From the NCBI GenBank assembly GCA_023630585.1, contig CM042540.1, positions 10,619,074 to 10,683,073 of the forward strand: a stretch of 64,000 bases of DNA. Reading direction: 5' to 3'. The notes below the pieces were generated by a model. The model did no database searches. It worked only from the letters and a program-made list of their open reading frames with translations, and was not told the origin of the DNA. Both the position numbers and the translations under genes were made by a program. Positions within the stretch are counted from its first letter, which is position 1. Every line of letters starts with the position of its first letter. The DNA comes from Cranoglanis bouderius. Lineage: Eukaryota > Chordata > Actinopteri > Siluriformes > Cranoglanididae. Below are positions 52,312-64,000 of the stretch, piece after piece.

Positions 52312-53376
52312 GTTGCTGTCTGTAAAAATTATAGTGTAGTAGAATACTAACACAGGGCTAAAGCTGTTGAGAATGAATCCTGTCACTTCACAAGATCACA
52401 GATCACATGATTACTTTTTATTATTAAAAAGTTATTCTTTTTGAATAGGAATGTAATTAGTGATTGAAGTAATAATATGTACAGACGTTCTATATTAATC
52501 AAAGGTGTGTTTTCTTTTTGCCTATTTATGAAAAGCCTAATATCTTAACCATCATCCTAAACATGTATCCTGGGTTGGTTAAATTTCAACTTCCATACTG
52601 GTGTCCAGTGTTCTGTAATATTCTGTAATATGATTTGTTTCCCCGCTGTATGAAGGCCATTGTGTGTTCAATAAATAATATCTTAATTTTTCTGCAAATG
52701 TTGCATTTTTATGTTTTATGTATAATTCTAAATTCCTGCCATCAAAATGGCACTTGGGTGAATGTCTATGCACCATTTCCACAGCTTGTGCTTATTGTTA
52801 TATGTTTTTAATGAAAGCAAAATTCATTAAGGCTTATACTCCATATTAAAACAGTTCGGTGTTTAACCGACCATAAATTTATTCCACATTATGTTTAAAT
52901 TAAGAAAACAATATCGTCTCTAGACCGGAACTGAGTTTAGAGAGTCAGTGTTGCAACACCGACTCAAACTTCTGCGTACAATCACAATCACACCGACTCG
53001 TTATTTTTCTACCCAACCGTATTCGGACAGTCCCCGCCTCCTATACAAGGATTGGCTAGTAGTTAACATTCACAAGCAGTCCCTTGATTAAAAAGCAGGT
53101 CTTTCTTTTTTTAATTAATCCGTTAATTCATGTAAAAAGACTTAAAATAAAAAAAGGATAATTAATCCGACGAAAGAAGTTACTTGTCTTTATAAACAGC
53201 ACTCAGACGTCTTCTTGTTCTGTGGTTGCTGTGGTAACGTGAACAACGTCCAATAGGCACGCTCGTGTAGAAGAAGTACTAGCCAATCACAGAGGAGGAG
53301 GCGGGATTGGTATGAATACAGGTGTGGGAACACAACGCTAACCAGCTAGTAAACTTGACTACGTATTTTTGCACTT

Positions 53377-53460
53377 ATGCCCCGAAGATGTCCGAAGAAG
53401 CGCTGGATGAAATGGCAGTTCTGTCTGCCATTTTCTGCGAAAAAGACGAATTTAAGTTGA
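53377..53460 (+). other. Possible uORF overlapping the rwdd3 start
   Basis: ATG at 53377 opens a 27-codon frame that runs past the main ATG in a different frame and stops at 53458-53460. Its context is weak (C at -3 and +4), while the main ATG has A at -3. Relevant only if transcription starts upstream of 53377. Confidence 0.4.
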
Positions 53461-56400
53461 TTGAGCAATCAGGTGAGGGTAATGAGGATTGACTTTAGCT
53501 AGTTATACCCTAGCTGTCTATATGTCTATAGCTAGTTATAGTTATACAGATTATCCATGTAATTCAATGCTGACAGAATGAACTTGGAATAAAAAAACAT
53601 AACTGTCTATTGCTGAAAAAAAAAAAAAATCATTTTGGTGCGTGCAGTTATAGGAAAATAATCAACGACAGGGTGGAATGAAGAAGGAGAGTTACTGTTT
53701 CCAAGCTAATTTATTTACAGCAAGTCCTAAAGTCCTAAATTAAAATTAAAGAATGACATACTTTTGAACCATTTATAGTTGTATAGATTTGTTGAACATC
53801 TGCAGAACACGTTAGTTCCTGTTATAAATTATGTTATAGTAGCTATAAACAGTCATTTCCTCATCATCACTTTTTTCTCTTTCTTCAAGTTAATAAGACA
53901 AAACAAAACAAACAAACAAACAAAAAAAAAAAAAATGCAGGTTATGTTACCAAGAATCAGCAACGCCTTCTGTCCTTCAGACTTCCTCTTGTTGGAAAGT
54001 TGACACTGGAGACTCATTCCAAAAAGACCAAATAAATGTGTCCATACAGAAAAACCTTACAATATAAACAATTACACATGTTTCTTGATCAGTGTATGTG
54101 GAGTGTCTGTCATAGAAGTCCCTGTGTAAGTTGTTCCTATAGAAACGATAATGCATTAGAACGAGCATGTTAATATAAACCTGTGAACTTTTGTCAGAGC
54201 AGATGTTATAGAAAAATAATCAACACATTCTGGCTAATCAGATTAGTGCTGTGGAGTAAATACCATTAATCTATTATGTTAAAGCGATGGTTCACCTAAA
54301 AATGAAAATACTGTCATCAGGTACTCGCCCTCACGTCGTTCCAAACCCATAAGACTTTTTGTTCATCTTCAGAACACAAATGAAGACATTTTTAATGAAA
54401 CCTGGGAGATTTCTGTCCCTCCATTTACAGTCCATGTAACCAAAACTTTCAAGCTCCAAAAAGTTAATAAAGGCATCGTAAAAGTAATCCATGTGACTCC
54501 AGTGGTTTAATCCCAATTTTATGAAGCTTTGTGTGTGTGTGCAAAAAACTAAAATGAAGTCTTTATTCACAAAATATCTTCACTTCCGCATAGATCTCCA
54601 ACACGCGTTCACGAGAGAACCACGATGCATTCGTGTTGTGTTGACGTTCTCGGGATATGTTGGGATCCAGAAGTGCTGCACTGTTTACAACAGAGGAAGA
54701 GGGACGAGTCACATAGAACAAGCTTTGTAACAAATAAAGCTTTAGGCACATGCAAAGAAATGCTGTAGAGCAAAGATGCCTTCAAAATAATGAAATTAAA
54801 TGTTTCTACATTTGAAAAAAATACCGTAAACAGTAGTAAATTAAACAAAGTCAATATTTGGTGTGACAAAAAAAATAAAATTAAAATTAAAATAGTAGTC
54901 TCTGGTACAATTTGTGCAGTTCTATAAGGAAATGAGCTGGTAAGTTTTATTGAGCATCTTGCAGAACCAGCCACAGTTCTTCTGGAGACTTTGACTTTCG
55001 CACTTGCTTCTTATTTTTGCAGCAAAACCCAACAGCCTTCATTGTGTTCTTTGTCTGAAAAGTGTCTCTTACGTAATATGCTGCTTTCTTTAATGACATA
55101 CAAACATTTTTCTGTAACATTTCATTTTGTGCTAGAAAACTAAACTTAAAAATATCTTCATTTGTGTTCTGAAGATGGGTTTGGAACGATATGAGTAATT
55201 GATGACAGAATTTTCATTTTTGGGTGAACTATCAATTTAAAATCGTCAGTCTTTTCTAATGCAATGTGAATCTGTTCCTTAAACACAGCTCAGACAGGAC
55301 TTGTGTACAGCATCTGCACTGCGATAGACACAGACAGCGGGAGAAAAACCCTGAACCTCACTTTCCATCTCCCTCCTCTATACCCTCGAACCCCTCCTGA
55401 TATCAGCGTCACCTCCAGGGATTTCTCGAGGAACCACTGCCATGAGCTGAAGAGAGCGATGCTAAGTGAAACTCACACCCTTCCACCTGAGCCCATGGTT
55501 CACCACCTAGTGACGTGGCTTCAACACCATTTCACCGACCTGATTACAACCCCAAACAGCCCAGGAGACTGCTCAAATACAGCAGATAGTAAAGCAGAGG
55601 ACACCTGGATGGCGTTGCTGCATTTAGATCATATGCGTTCTAAAGCTAAATATATCAAACTGATTGAAAAGTGGACTTCAGAGTTGGGTTTGATGGGGAG
55701 ACTGTTTGCGGGAAGGCCAATTTTGATTTTACTGCAAGGAACAAAGGAAAGCATTAAGGTATTAATGAGAGTTTAATGGCAAGTTTATTGGTTCCTGACC
55801 TGAGGGTGCATCTCAATCAGCTCCCTCGGTCGTGAATCGGTATATAGTGTACATGAGTTCGGGCATTGGTAAGGACCCTGGCTCACTACACACTGGGACA
55901 CTGATGACTCAATTTCCGGCAACATGACTACATACTCGTGATGTACAACATCACCACTGGCATTTATCAACAATAGGCAGGGCCGATATCTTTATTACAT
56001 TATATGTCATATAAATTTGTTAGCTTAATTCAAGCAACTTACTTAGTTTAGTTCAAGCAACTTACATTTGTAGACGAAGTTGGCTGAGAGTTCATCCACC
56101 ATTTATTTCGAGTTGAGAGGCTTCAGAAAATATGATGTCATTTCCAGTAAGGGAACATGGTGAGCATCGACGCTCCCTGGTTTTTGTGGTACATTTTGGG
56201 ATATTTTTAGGGCACAGAGTTCCAGTGCACTGAAAGGATTTTGACATTGAGACAGCCCTTAAAATGGTCGACTCCCTGGTCAGCACCCTGACTGCTGAAC
56301 TAGGGAGCTGACTGAGACGCACCCGGAGATGTGACCAAACCCCAGCTTTACTTGTAACACAGATAAGATTAGACATGTTTGGTGGCTGATATTTGCTTCT

Positions 56401-57465
56401 TGAGTTTTTTTTTTTTTTTTTTTACAGGATCTACACTAATATTAATACAGTCTTTTCCTTGAAAGGATTTAGTACACAGTGAGACTTACTGTAATCTATA
56501 AACAAGAAGAAAAAAAACACTGTAACTGAACACTGTGATGGTATGTGGGTGGCCATCTTGGACAACCAGATTCACTTTTTTACTCAGCACAGTTTGGTAT
56601 TGTTCATTCCCTCGGCCCCAACTCTGAAATATGAAGGTAGAATCATAAAAGAAACTGGAAAATGATGGAAATGATGAGAATGATAATATTGTTTAATTTT
56701 AAATGCATGAATACAAACTATCCCTGTCATTTTACAAAGTTGCTTATTTATAAAACAGATAAAGTAGCTTACAAAAGCATGTATGTAAGGGTAGAAGGAA
56801 GCCTGTGTTAATGGAAATGATTTTGGAAGATATAGACTTCCCTTACTTACATGAGCTTTGCTGTTCAAGTGCAAAACTAAATAAGAAAGCATTAGACACC
56901 AAACATATCTTGGCTGAATCGTACACATGTGGCGAGCACGTCTTGTTTTTTTTTTTTTTTTTTTAAACTGTTGCTCTTATTTTTCTTTACCCAGCCCAAT
57001 TTCCAATTATGTGTTATTAGTATATTAATTTCCTTTAGGTCAGTAAATAATATAATTGTATATAATTGAATGACAACTCTAAAACCTCCCCTAAAGGAAT
57101 ATATCCACCTACAGAGGACAGTGAAAGTTGATGTCGACTCGTCAGGCAAACGGTGCAAAGAGAAGATGATGAGGGTTTTATGTGAAGTGCCCCTTACAGA
57201 GGATTTTAAAAGGTAAGAGCTGCCAGTCTTCCACTTTACCCATTTCAAAATCCCTTTACACTGAACACTTCTTATTGCATCAGCCTGTCACTTAATATGC
57301 CTTTTTCTCCACTCTCACTTTCTTTCCTCTCAACCAATTTCCCTTTATTTCAGAATATCAACGTTTGAGGTTAAGGAAGACTTGTCTTTACAGGACCTCA
57401 GAAGGGAGTTTGATTTAGTAGGATCGATGAAGCTTTACCAAGAATTTGTTCCCTTGTTACAATAA
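53388..57465 (+). CDS. rwdd3: RWD domain-containing protein 3 (RSUME), 4 coding exons
   Basis: Known in mammals as RSUME, which binds the SUMO E2 UBC9 and enhances sumoylation, for example of IkappaB and HIF-1alpha. Exons: 53388-53472, 55289-55758, 57097-57212 and 57354-57465, all GT-AG and in phase, giving 260 aa (human 267). An N-terminal RWD domain covers about residues 7-115 (DEMAVLSAIFCEKDEF), with the RWD hallmark YPxxxP as YPRTPP at 60-65. The C-terminal half holds ALLHLDHMRSKAKYIKLIEKW, ILILLQG, KVDVDSSGKRCKEKM and FEVKEDLSLQDLRREF, all close to human. The start was chosen at 53388 by frame and domain; an overlapping out-of-frame ATG at 53377 lies upstream. It follows hccs by 1.3 kb in the same orientation. 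Confidence 0.96.
54279..55240. mobile_element. TTAA-flanked DNA element in rwdd3 intron 1 with nested copy D
   Basis: Left end TTAAAGCGATGGTTCACC, right end GGGTGAACTATCAATTTAA, the same family as 50037-51771. Inner words CCAAACCCATAAGAC and its complement-like partner GATGGGTTTGGAACG form the sub-terminal inverted repeats. A truncated Tc1-type derivative sits inside. Confidence 0.82.
54738..55143. mobile_element. Short Tc1-type derivative, copy D (both tips lost)
   Basis: Matches copies B and C from CTTTAGGCACATGCAAAG onward and stops at TTTTGTGCTAGAAAACTAAA. The CAGTACTG termini are missing at both ends. Nested in the TTAA element. Confidence 0.82.
55804..56324. mobile_element. Inverted-repeat element in rwdd3 intron 2
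   Basis: The left end GGGTGCATCTCAATCAGCTC and right end GAGCTGACTGAGACGCACCC are imperfect inverted repeats 0.5 kb apart, with no coding. No clear target duplication, so the superfamily is not assigned. Confidence 0.7.
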
Positions 57466-57466
57466 A
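57461..57466 (+). promoter_or_regulatory. AATAAA overlapping the rwdd3 stop codon
   Basis: The hexamer contains the TAA stop (57463-57465). A GU/U-rich stretch follows within 40 nt (GGCTCTTTTTTTAAGAG). If used, the 3' UTR would be only about 20 nt; whether it is used is unknown. Confidence 0.4.
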
Positions 57467-57949
57467 TGTATTAAATTATTGGCTCTTTTTTTAAGAGTTT
57501 GCTTTTATACATGATTTACTACTAGGGAAGTCCTTGAGGAAAACCCGAGCAGAGATTTAACACTCAGGATTGCAAATTCACACAAATTAAGAAGGTTAAT
57601 ATAAGATGGCTCCAGCTTTAATCAATTCGATTGTGGTCATGTTGCACATGTGAAGCTCTTCACATAAAGTCCCCTTGAAATCAAAATCGAAGTTTTGTGG
57701 CTTTTAGTATGAATATGTTAGCCTTAAGCTTATCTATAAGCTACTGTGTTCCAAAACAATGACAAAATTCGCATTTAGAAGATATATGCATTAAAAAATT
57801 ACTCTCTCTCTACCACCAATAAGGATCAACAGTTTTGATGACGATTTCATGATCATTCTGCACTTCAGATTCTCATCAGATTTCCTGTCCAATCAAATTC
57901 TCTCTAGAATCTGAAGTGTCCCGCCCCCAACATTATAAAAATCACCTTG

Positions 57950-58010
57950 CCGAAGCTCTGGATCATGACCCTGACCAGGATAAAGCAGTTACTGACGATG
58001 AATGGATGAT
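57950..58010 (+). mobile_element. SINE tail fragment
   Basis: GGATCATGACCCTGACCAGG followed by ATAAAGCAGTTACTGA is the 3' part of the SINE type seen at 4750 and 33183, in plus orientation. Confidence 0.55.
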
Positions 58011-58830
58011 TATGTAGCAAAATGTTTTTGTTTTTTTCCACATCATTCTTTAATAATCTGCATAATGGTATCAAGAAAGATTTAAGTCATTGAAAAAAAA
58101 AAAAAAAAGAGTCATAAATATAAAAGAGTCATATAAATAAAGGCACCTGTCAAATAAATACAGATTTACTTTAAAAACTCCAGAGTGTACCGAATGACTT
58201 CATACAGTATGCTCTATTTCTTCTTCTCTCCTGGATCCATCTATCCACATTTCAATATGTTTAAATATAGACAGTTGCTTGTGGCTTAAATTAGGGTTTA
58301 TGTCAAATTCCATTTGGTAAATGCTGATTAATAGTGCTTAATGAAAATCACCTTATTACCCTTTACCATCATCTTTTCCGAACAATAAATTCACCTCTCA
58401 TGACCTTTCTCTCCGGATGTGTTTTTCCAAAACATTGCAGCTTAAATGTCACCTATGTAGTGGCATTTACTTAATATATAAAATCGCCTCTGGATCCAGT
58501 GCGAGAGTATATCGGCTCCTCAGAGAGGCTGTGAGGTGACAGACATACAAAACCATTTAAGTAGTTTAGCTGTACCCAGGTTAAGTGAGCATAGAGGTTC
58601 AATGAGCTGGGAAATGTATTGGATAAATGACATTTGAGTTCTACAGATATTGGACTCTTAATTGAGAGTTGAAGCATCAACATGAACTGGAAATTTGTTT
58701 AACCTCAGTGGGTGTAGATGTGAATAAAAGTCTGTTCAGATTAATACAGTAGACCACAGAGATGCTGTAACCTCAGTAAGGCATCTAACATCTCCATGTG
58801 AAGGCTGTGGGAGGTTACTGTGTGTAAGTG

Positions 58831-59650
58831 TGCTGTGAAAAAAGTATTTTGATTTCTTCTGTTTTCGTGTATATATCATAGTAAATTGTTTCAGAAATTA
58901 AAACAAAATCTAAGATAAAACAAAGGCAACCTGAGTAAACACAAAATACAATTTCTAAATGATAATGTTATTTATAAAAAGTTATCCAATACCAACTGGG
59001 CCTGTGTGAAAATGTATTTGCCCCCATAGTTACTAATTCCCCAAATCTATGAAACGGCATTCATAATGGGGTTCAGCTGGAGTAGACACAACCAGGCCTG
59101 ATTACTGCAAACCCTGTTCAATCAAATCAACACTTAAATAGATCTTTTTCAGCAGTATGAAGTTGGTTAGGAAGTCACAAAAGAGCCAAGGACCTACAGG
59201 CCTCTCTTGCATCACTAAAGGTCACTGTTCGTGACTCCACTATCAGAAAGACACTGGGCAAAAATGGCATCCATGGAAGTTTGGCAAGGCAAAAAATACT
59301 GCTAACCCAGAAGAACATTAAGGCTCGTCGGAATTTTGCCAAAACACACCTTGATGATCCCCAAACCTTTTGGGAGAATGTTCTGTGGATGGACGAGTTG
59401 AAAGTGGAACTGTTTGGAAGACGAGTCCCGTTAAATCTTGCATAAACCAAACAGAATTCCACAAAAAGAACATCATGTGTACGGTCAAGCATGGTGGAGG
59501 AAGTGTGATGGTGTGGGGATGCTTTCAAGCAGCCAACTTTGCAATTATTGGACCACTTGAGATGGAATGCAGCATATACACAATTCTGTTTGGCTTTTGG
59601 TATGCCTAATGCCAGACAAGAACTGAGTTGTCAAGCAACTTAGCCCTTTT
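58831..59650 (+). mobile_element. Truncated Tc1-like element
   Basis: A left terminal-repeat-like stretch at 58835-59030 (GTGTGAAAATGTATTTGCCC near its inner end) is followed by transposase coding in broken frames: LQASLASLKVTVRDSTIRKT, then NIKARRNFAKTHLDDPQTFW, then ENVLWMDELKVELFG near the first catalytic Asp. After about 59560 it becomes unrecognisable. There is no right terminal repeat. Confidence 0.75.
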
Positions 59651-61479
59651 CACAACAAAGGCCTTTCAGGAACCACTGGTTCAGAAATTTTAGTCCACTT
59701 TTAGTTCCTTCCTTAAGACTACCCAGATGCTCTGTTTTTACTCTTGCACTATATACAGTCTAAACCATTTTGTTTAGTATTGCAACAAGTGCCTCCCTGG
59801 AACCACAGGCGTTTGGGTTAAGATATACCAGAGGTCCCAGAGATGGTTATTCTACCGCTGTGGAGTTCTCTCATTAGTGTGAAATTGCCCATCACTAAAA
59901 CCAATTGGTTCAATTGTGGTGTGGGTGTCTCATTTGGATGCTGAGTTTCATTTCATTTTGAGCACATGGCTTATTTTGCAATTAATCTCTGGGGAGGATT
60001 GGGAGAGATGGGCAAGTTGTGTTTAGTGTGTGGAGTTTTGAGAGCATGAGCTGTAATTTCAGAAAACAGCAATCTCGCCTGGTCATTGAGTTATCCGATT
60101 TCCCGATAGTGAGTCGGCACGCTCATTCTTCATCACAGCAGAGAGACAGACCGGCTTTTTAGCATGCAAGCACACACTCGTGGATAATGTAGCGAGTGAA
60201 CACAGCCCTTTTTAATTAAGCTGGAGTGCCGAGGATGGTTTTAGGTGAGAGATAGACATGTTAATGAAGTTAACTGAGAACTGAGATATCACGGGTTGAG
60301 CTTTGTGGAGACAACTTGGAGAGGCTCAGCAGATGGTGTAAGGGAAAGCTGCGCTTTAATTTGGGATTTAATTTGTGATGAAGTCTGGGCTTTGGTCGAT
60401 AGGAATGAATTTGGGCAGGTTTGAGTGTTTGGGTTAATGTGAGAAACAGCCTTATCTCTATCCAGCGAATGTTGTTTTGCTTGAAGATATTCGGCCTTGT
60501 TTTCACAGGAGTATTGTGGTTTTAAAATAATCCAAATGCAGTTTTTAGAGATATACATCATAATTATATTTAATTAAGCATCATTTATAGTAAATTATTA
60601 TAATTAAGATTTTTTTTTTTTTAAGATCTGTATTTTAGGATTTTTTTCTACTCCTCTACACAGAAAAATAATTTTTTCCCTTTAATATATCTGATCTTTT
60701 TTTTCTGATTCTCAACAAGTTATGCTTAATGACATATGCAGCATAAATCAACATAAATTAAAAGAATATTACAGTTTCTGTTTGTAGGTAACTACATATT
60801 TTTCATGTAAAATATGAAATGCTGTAATCATGTTTAAAATGATTATAGAAAATAGTTCATACAGTATGGGGAATTTTTTTTTTAAACTAAGCACTGAAGA
60901 CTAACATGAAATAGTAAAATATTTAATGTTTTGATAATTATTTTCTCAGTAATCACTGTGGGTCTACAGATTATTCAAAATGCCTCGGAAAGAGGGTTTA
61001 TGGAAAGTCTCATGCAAAAGGTAAAAATAAAAAAAAAAAAATCTTAGACAAAAAGACATTAGGTACTGGAATTATGTTTCAAATAAACATTAAAATCTTA
61101 CATAGTTTGATAATCACCACTAATATTTTCTCAGGATTGTTCTAAAATACTATGCATAAATGGAATACCACTAAAATATTACTTAAGTTGAATTTTTTAA
61201 GAGCACTAGAACTTTTATTCATGCAATTCTGTATTTCTATTTTTAATCATACACATTAGTACCTTATTAATCACACTGAATAATAGATGAACATCCCACA
61301 TAGACATTGTGCAGAGTAGCTCGAACAGTGCACTTGTGTATGCTGCTACAGAACAGTATAGGGCGCTGTTGTGCTGTAGGAAAACTTGTCTACTCACCGC
61401 TTGCCTTCATACCCACTTTTGGTCTCTAGGTATGCAACACAGCTATATGAATGGACCTACAGTATTCTGTGGTGGTGTA
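59651..61479. other. Downstream of rwdd3, no gene seen
   Basis: AT-rich DNA with T- and A-runs. No exon or known repeat family was supported. Confidence 0.45.
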
Positions 61480-61867
61480 CAACACCAGTCAAAATTTTGG
61501 ACACTAGATTTAATACATACTTTTCACTGCGTTAAGGATATTAGAAGAAATGCTTATGGTTGAAATTTGTTTCTCAAACAAATGACAATAGTAATATCCA
61601 GTTGTAAATGCATTTCATTTAATAAGCAAATTAATATTTAAAAGGTAAAAGATTATTTAGAACTTAGGAGAAGCACTGAGGACTATTATGGGAAAGCTTC
61701 TTCAGGAATACTGTTAACAATATTAAAAATATAGCTTTGATTTAACACTTTTCTTGGTCACTGCATGATTTTGTATGTGTTCTTTCATAGTAGTACTTTC
61801 TTCATTATTATTCATTATTAAGGTACCAATGTATGAACAGGCGTGTCCAAACTTTTAACTGGTAATG
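61480..61867. mobile_element. Short TA-flanked MITE (CAGTC...GGACAC family)
   Basis: The left sequence ACCAGTCAAAATTTTGGACAC and the right-end complement ACCAGTTAAAAGTTTGGACAC are inverted repeats 388 bp apart, with TA outside both (61478-61479, 61868-61869). No coding. Tc1/mariner type inferred from TA. Confidence 0.82.
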
Positions 61868-61958
61868 TAGCCCTATTATTTTGGTGATTTCTGTAGTTCT
61901 GTCAGGTCTCAGTATACAGTATCATATAATGTACATGTAAAAAAACAAATTATACATA

Positions 61959-62462
61959 CAGTACTGTGCAAAAGTTTTAGGCACCCTATTTTTTTTTAGT
62001 ACAAACTTTTTTATTTTATTTTATGACTTCTACATTATCAAGTCAGTACAAAAAACATTTTAGATTCCCAAACATTAGTTTTCTAGCACAAATTAAATGT
62101 TACAGAAAAATGTTTGTATGTCATTAAAGAAAGCAGCAGATTACGAGACACTTTTCAGACAAAAAACCTCAATGAAGGCTGCTGGGTTTTGCTGCAAAAA
62201 TAAGAAACAAGTGCAAAAGTCAAAATCTCCAGAAGAACTGTGTCTGGTTCTGCAAGATGCTCAAGAAAACTTACCACCTCATTTACCAGCTAAATTGTAC
62301 CGGAGACTACTATTATTATTTTAATTAAAAAATTTTTGTCACACCATATATTGACTTTGTTTCATTTACTACTGTTTACTGCTCTTTATGGTTTTTTTTT
62401 TTTTTAAATGTAGAAACATTTAATTTCATTATTTTGAAGGCATGTACCTTTGCACAGTACTG
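61959..62462 (+). mobile_element. Short Tc1-type derivative, copy E
   Basis: Ends CAGTACTGTGCAAAAG and CCTTTGCACAGTACTG with TA outside. The frame near 62200-62310 reads VQKSKSPEELCLVLQDAQEN, which resembles the last part of a Tc1-family transposase from memory, so the family is probably an internally deleted Tc1 derivative. About 40 bp are missing near the right end relative to copy A. Confidence 0.85.
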
Positions 62463-62482
62463 TATATAATTTATGCACAATT

Positions 62483-62487
<5 letters not shown>

Positions 62488-62564
<77 letters not shown>
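62488..62564. repeat. (TA)n microsatellite
   Basis: About 38 TA units, 25 bp beyond the right end of copy E. Confidence 0.95.
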
Positions 62565-62567
<3 letters not shown>

Positions 62568-62569
62568 CA

Positions 62570-64000
62570 AATTATCTTTGTAGCATTAGTCCTCCTGTGT
62601 GTTTGATCGTTACTGTTATAAATTAAATGAATTCACTTCTTGATTTAAATGTTGTTGTTTTTTTTTATTAAGAATATACTATATTCACACTTTCAGGCTG
62701 AAGGTTTCTGCGACCATTTACAGCGAACAGAGTAGATTCTCTGAGCGACTAATTTGAAAGAAAAAAGCGATTCAATCTTAAAGAATGCAACTTTAACTCG
62801 AGCCAAAAGGGTGGCAGATCAATATTACATCATCACTTTGCTTCACCCACTGCAGTAAAACTATGGATTTTCTAAAACAGGACTAATATAGGTTTTCAGC
62901 GGGTTTTCAGGGTCACCAGCTCATATAGTTTACTGTGGTTTTACTATGATACAGTTTGATTCTTTATGGTAATCACTGTTATTAAACACTAATCCATGAT
63001 ATTACAATGATTTTTCTGTGGTAACTGTGAATAGTGTAGGATGCACCATAATAGTACCATAGATTTACCATAGTGCATTAAGGTTTATTTCATATTCATG
63101 ATACTCAAGTGGATATCTGATCATGTACTGTATGTAGGCTATACCTGTGTTAGGAAATCAATAATTAATCATTTTAAATGTCTGTTTTTATTGTTCTGTG
63201 TTTTAAACTCAGTTTGATTTTGGTGGAAAATAATAAAACAAAGTCTCAATATTGAAGAGAAGACCACTTTTGCCACAGGATATGTTGAAATCTTTATGAG
63301 TACTGCATGTCAATTCAAAGAGGACCATATTTCCTTTTAATGTAGTTAAAACACACAAACTCCCCAGACCTTGGAACACACAGTCCTTAAAAAATAATGA
63401 CATTACTGATTCACATGGGATTGAAATCTCAGAGATACACCAGTAATAAATACATTACTCCACCTCCTCATGTAAAATTGATCCAGTCTGAATAGGGCTT
63501 AATATAGTTTTACTTTATGGTTGCTATATTCCTGATTATGGCACTGCCTTGCTTTTACGCTGGTATAAATGTTAACTGTTATGTATCTCAGGTTGTTACA
63601 TTCATTTTGATTTAAGCATAGGGTTTGGATTTGTTGGATGAATATTCCAACTTATTCAATAATGGTCAAGGCTTGCTAAAAACCCTATTTTGTCTCAATA
63701 CAGTTAGGCATATGTGATGTTACTTTGTTCTAGGATTAAATTTGAATAAAGAAAGGAATAAAGAAAGAAATAGAAAAGCTATAGAAAAGGCTGACACAGT
63801 GACCATAGCATTAGTACTGTGACAGACATACTGTATATCTTGTAACTCGTTTTGGCCAAAAAAGGTATTTTTCACAAAAGAGGACTAGGAATAATTGGTG
63901 TAGAATAAATTAGCCCAATCCTCTGCTAAACTATCCTATTGCCAGAAAAACCTTAGCACATGTAGTTGATATATTGAACTCAGACTCTGTATCTGAATCT
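62570..64000. other. Right end of the window, no gene seen
   Basis: AT-rich. A stretch at about 62925-63080 repeats words of the type ACCATAGT/TTACTGTGGT in both orientations, suggesting another decayed palindromic element. No coding sequence was supported. Confidence 0.45.

Noticed and set aside
55785..55973. Minus-strand frame in rwdd3 intron 2
   Set aside because: It lies within an inverted-repeat element and shows no protein similarity.

Overview
This is a stretch of teleost fish nuclear genome. The evidence is intron-containing vertebrate genes with GT-AG junctions, together with a dense fish-type mobile-element load: several Tc1-like transposons, short inverted-repeat elements, tRNA-derived SINEs, truncated LINEs and very long (TA)n, (CA)n and (TTC)n arrays. 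An otophysan fish such as a catfish or cyprinid would fit, but the species cannot be fixed from the sequence alone.

Four protein-coding genes could be assembled exon by exon with continuous reading frames. (1) cnn3 (calponin-3), minus strand, 7 coding exons from 20524 down to 1671, 330 aa. (2) tlcd4 (formerly tmem56, TLC-domain membrane protein), plus strand, 6 coding exons from 34088 to 43357, 263 aa. (3) hccs (holocytochrome c synthase), plus strand, 6 coding exons from 48129 to 52061, 273 aa. (4) rwdd3 (RSUME, RWD-domain sumoylation enhancer), plus strand, 4 coding exons from 53388 to 57465, 260 aa. cnn3 and tlcd4 are divergently transcribed and about 13.5 kb apart; tlcd4, hccs and rwdd3 run in tandem. 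CNN3, TLCD4 and RWDD3 are also neighbours on human chromosome 1, whereas human HCCS lies on Xp22, so hccs between tlcd4 and rwdd3 is the notable difference. The four products (actin binding, membrane lipid/TLC protein, mitochondrial heme attachment, SUMO enhancer) have no evident shared pathway. This is an ordinary vertebrate neighbourhood, not an operon.

Layout: 1-1.6 kb is cnn3 3' flank and 3' UTR. 1.67-20.5 kb is cnn3, with a 14.6 kb first intron holding a Tc1-like element (8482-9989), an older Tc1 relic, a 0.5 kb inverted-repeat element and a LINE tail. 20.8-21.9 kb holds two abutting short transposons. 24.5-33.5 kb is the densest mobile-element patch: a Tc1-like element carrying a nested LINE, a (TTC)n array, a SINE, an LTR element with an internal minisatellite, a short Tc1 derivative and an internally deleted Tc1 copy. 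34-43.4 kb is tlcd4. 43.4-48 kb holds SINEs, a LINE tail and a minisatellite. 48.1-52.1 kb is hccs and 53.4-57.5 kb is rwdd3, each with a TTAA-flanked element that itself contains another transposon. 57.5-64 kb has transposon relics and no visible gene.

No novel defence, biosynthetic or other undescribed system was found. What stands out is well-preserved insertion histories (target duplications, nested elements, reconstructable empty sites), long simple repeats close to splice sites, and a few gene-level oddities.
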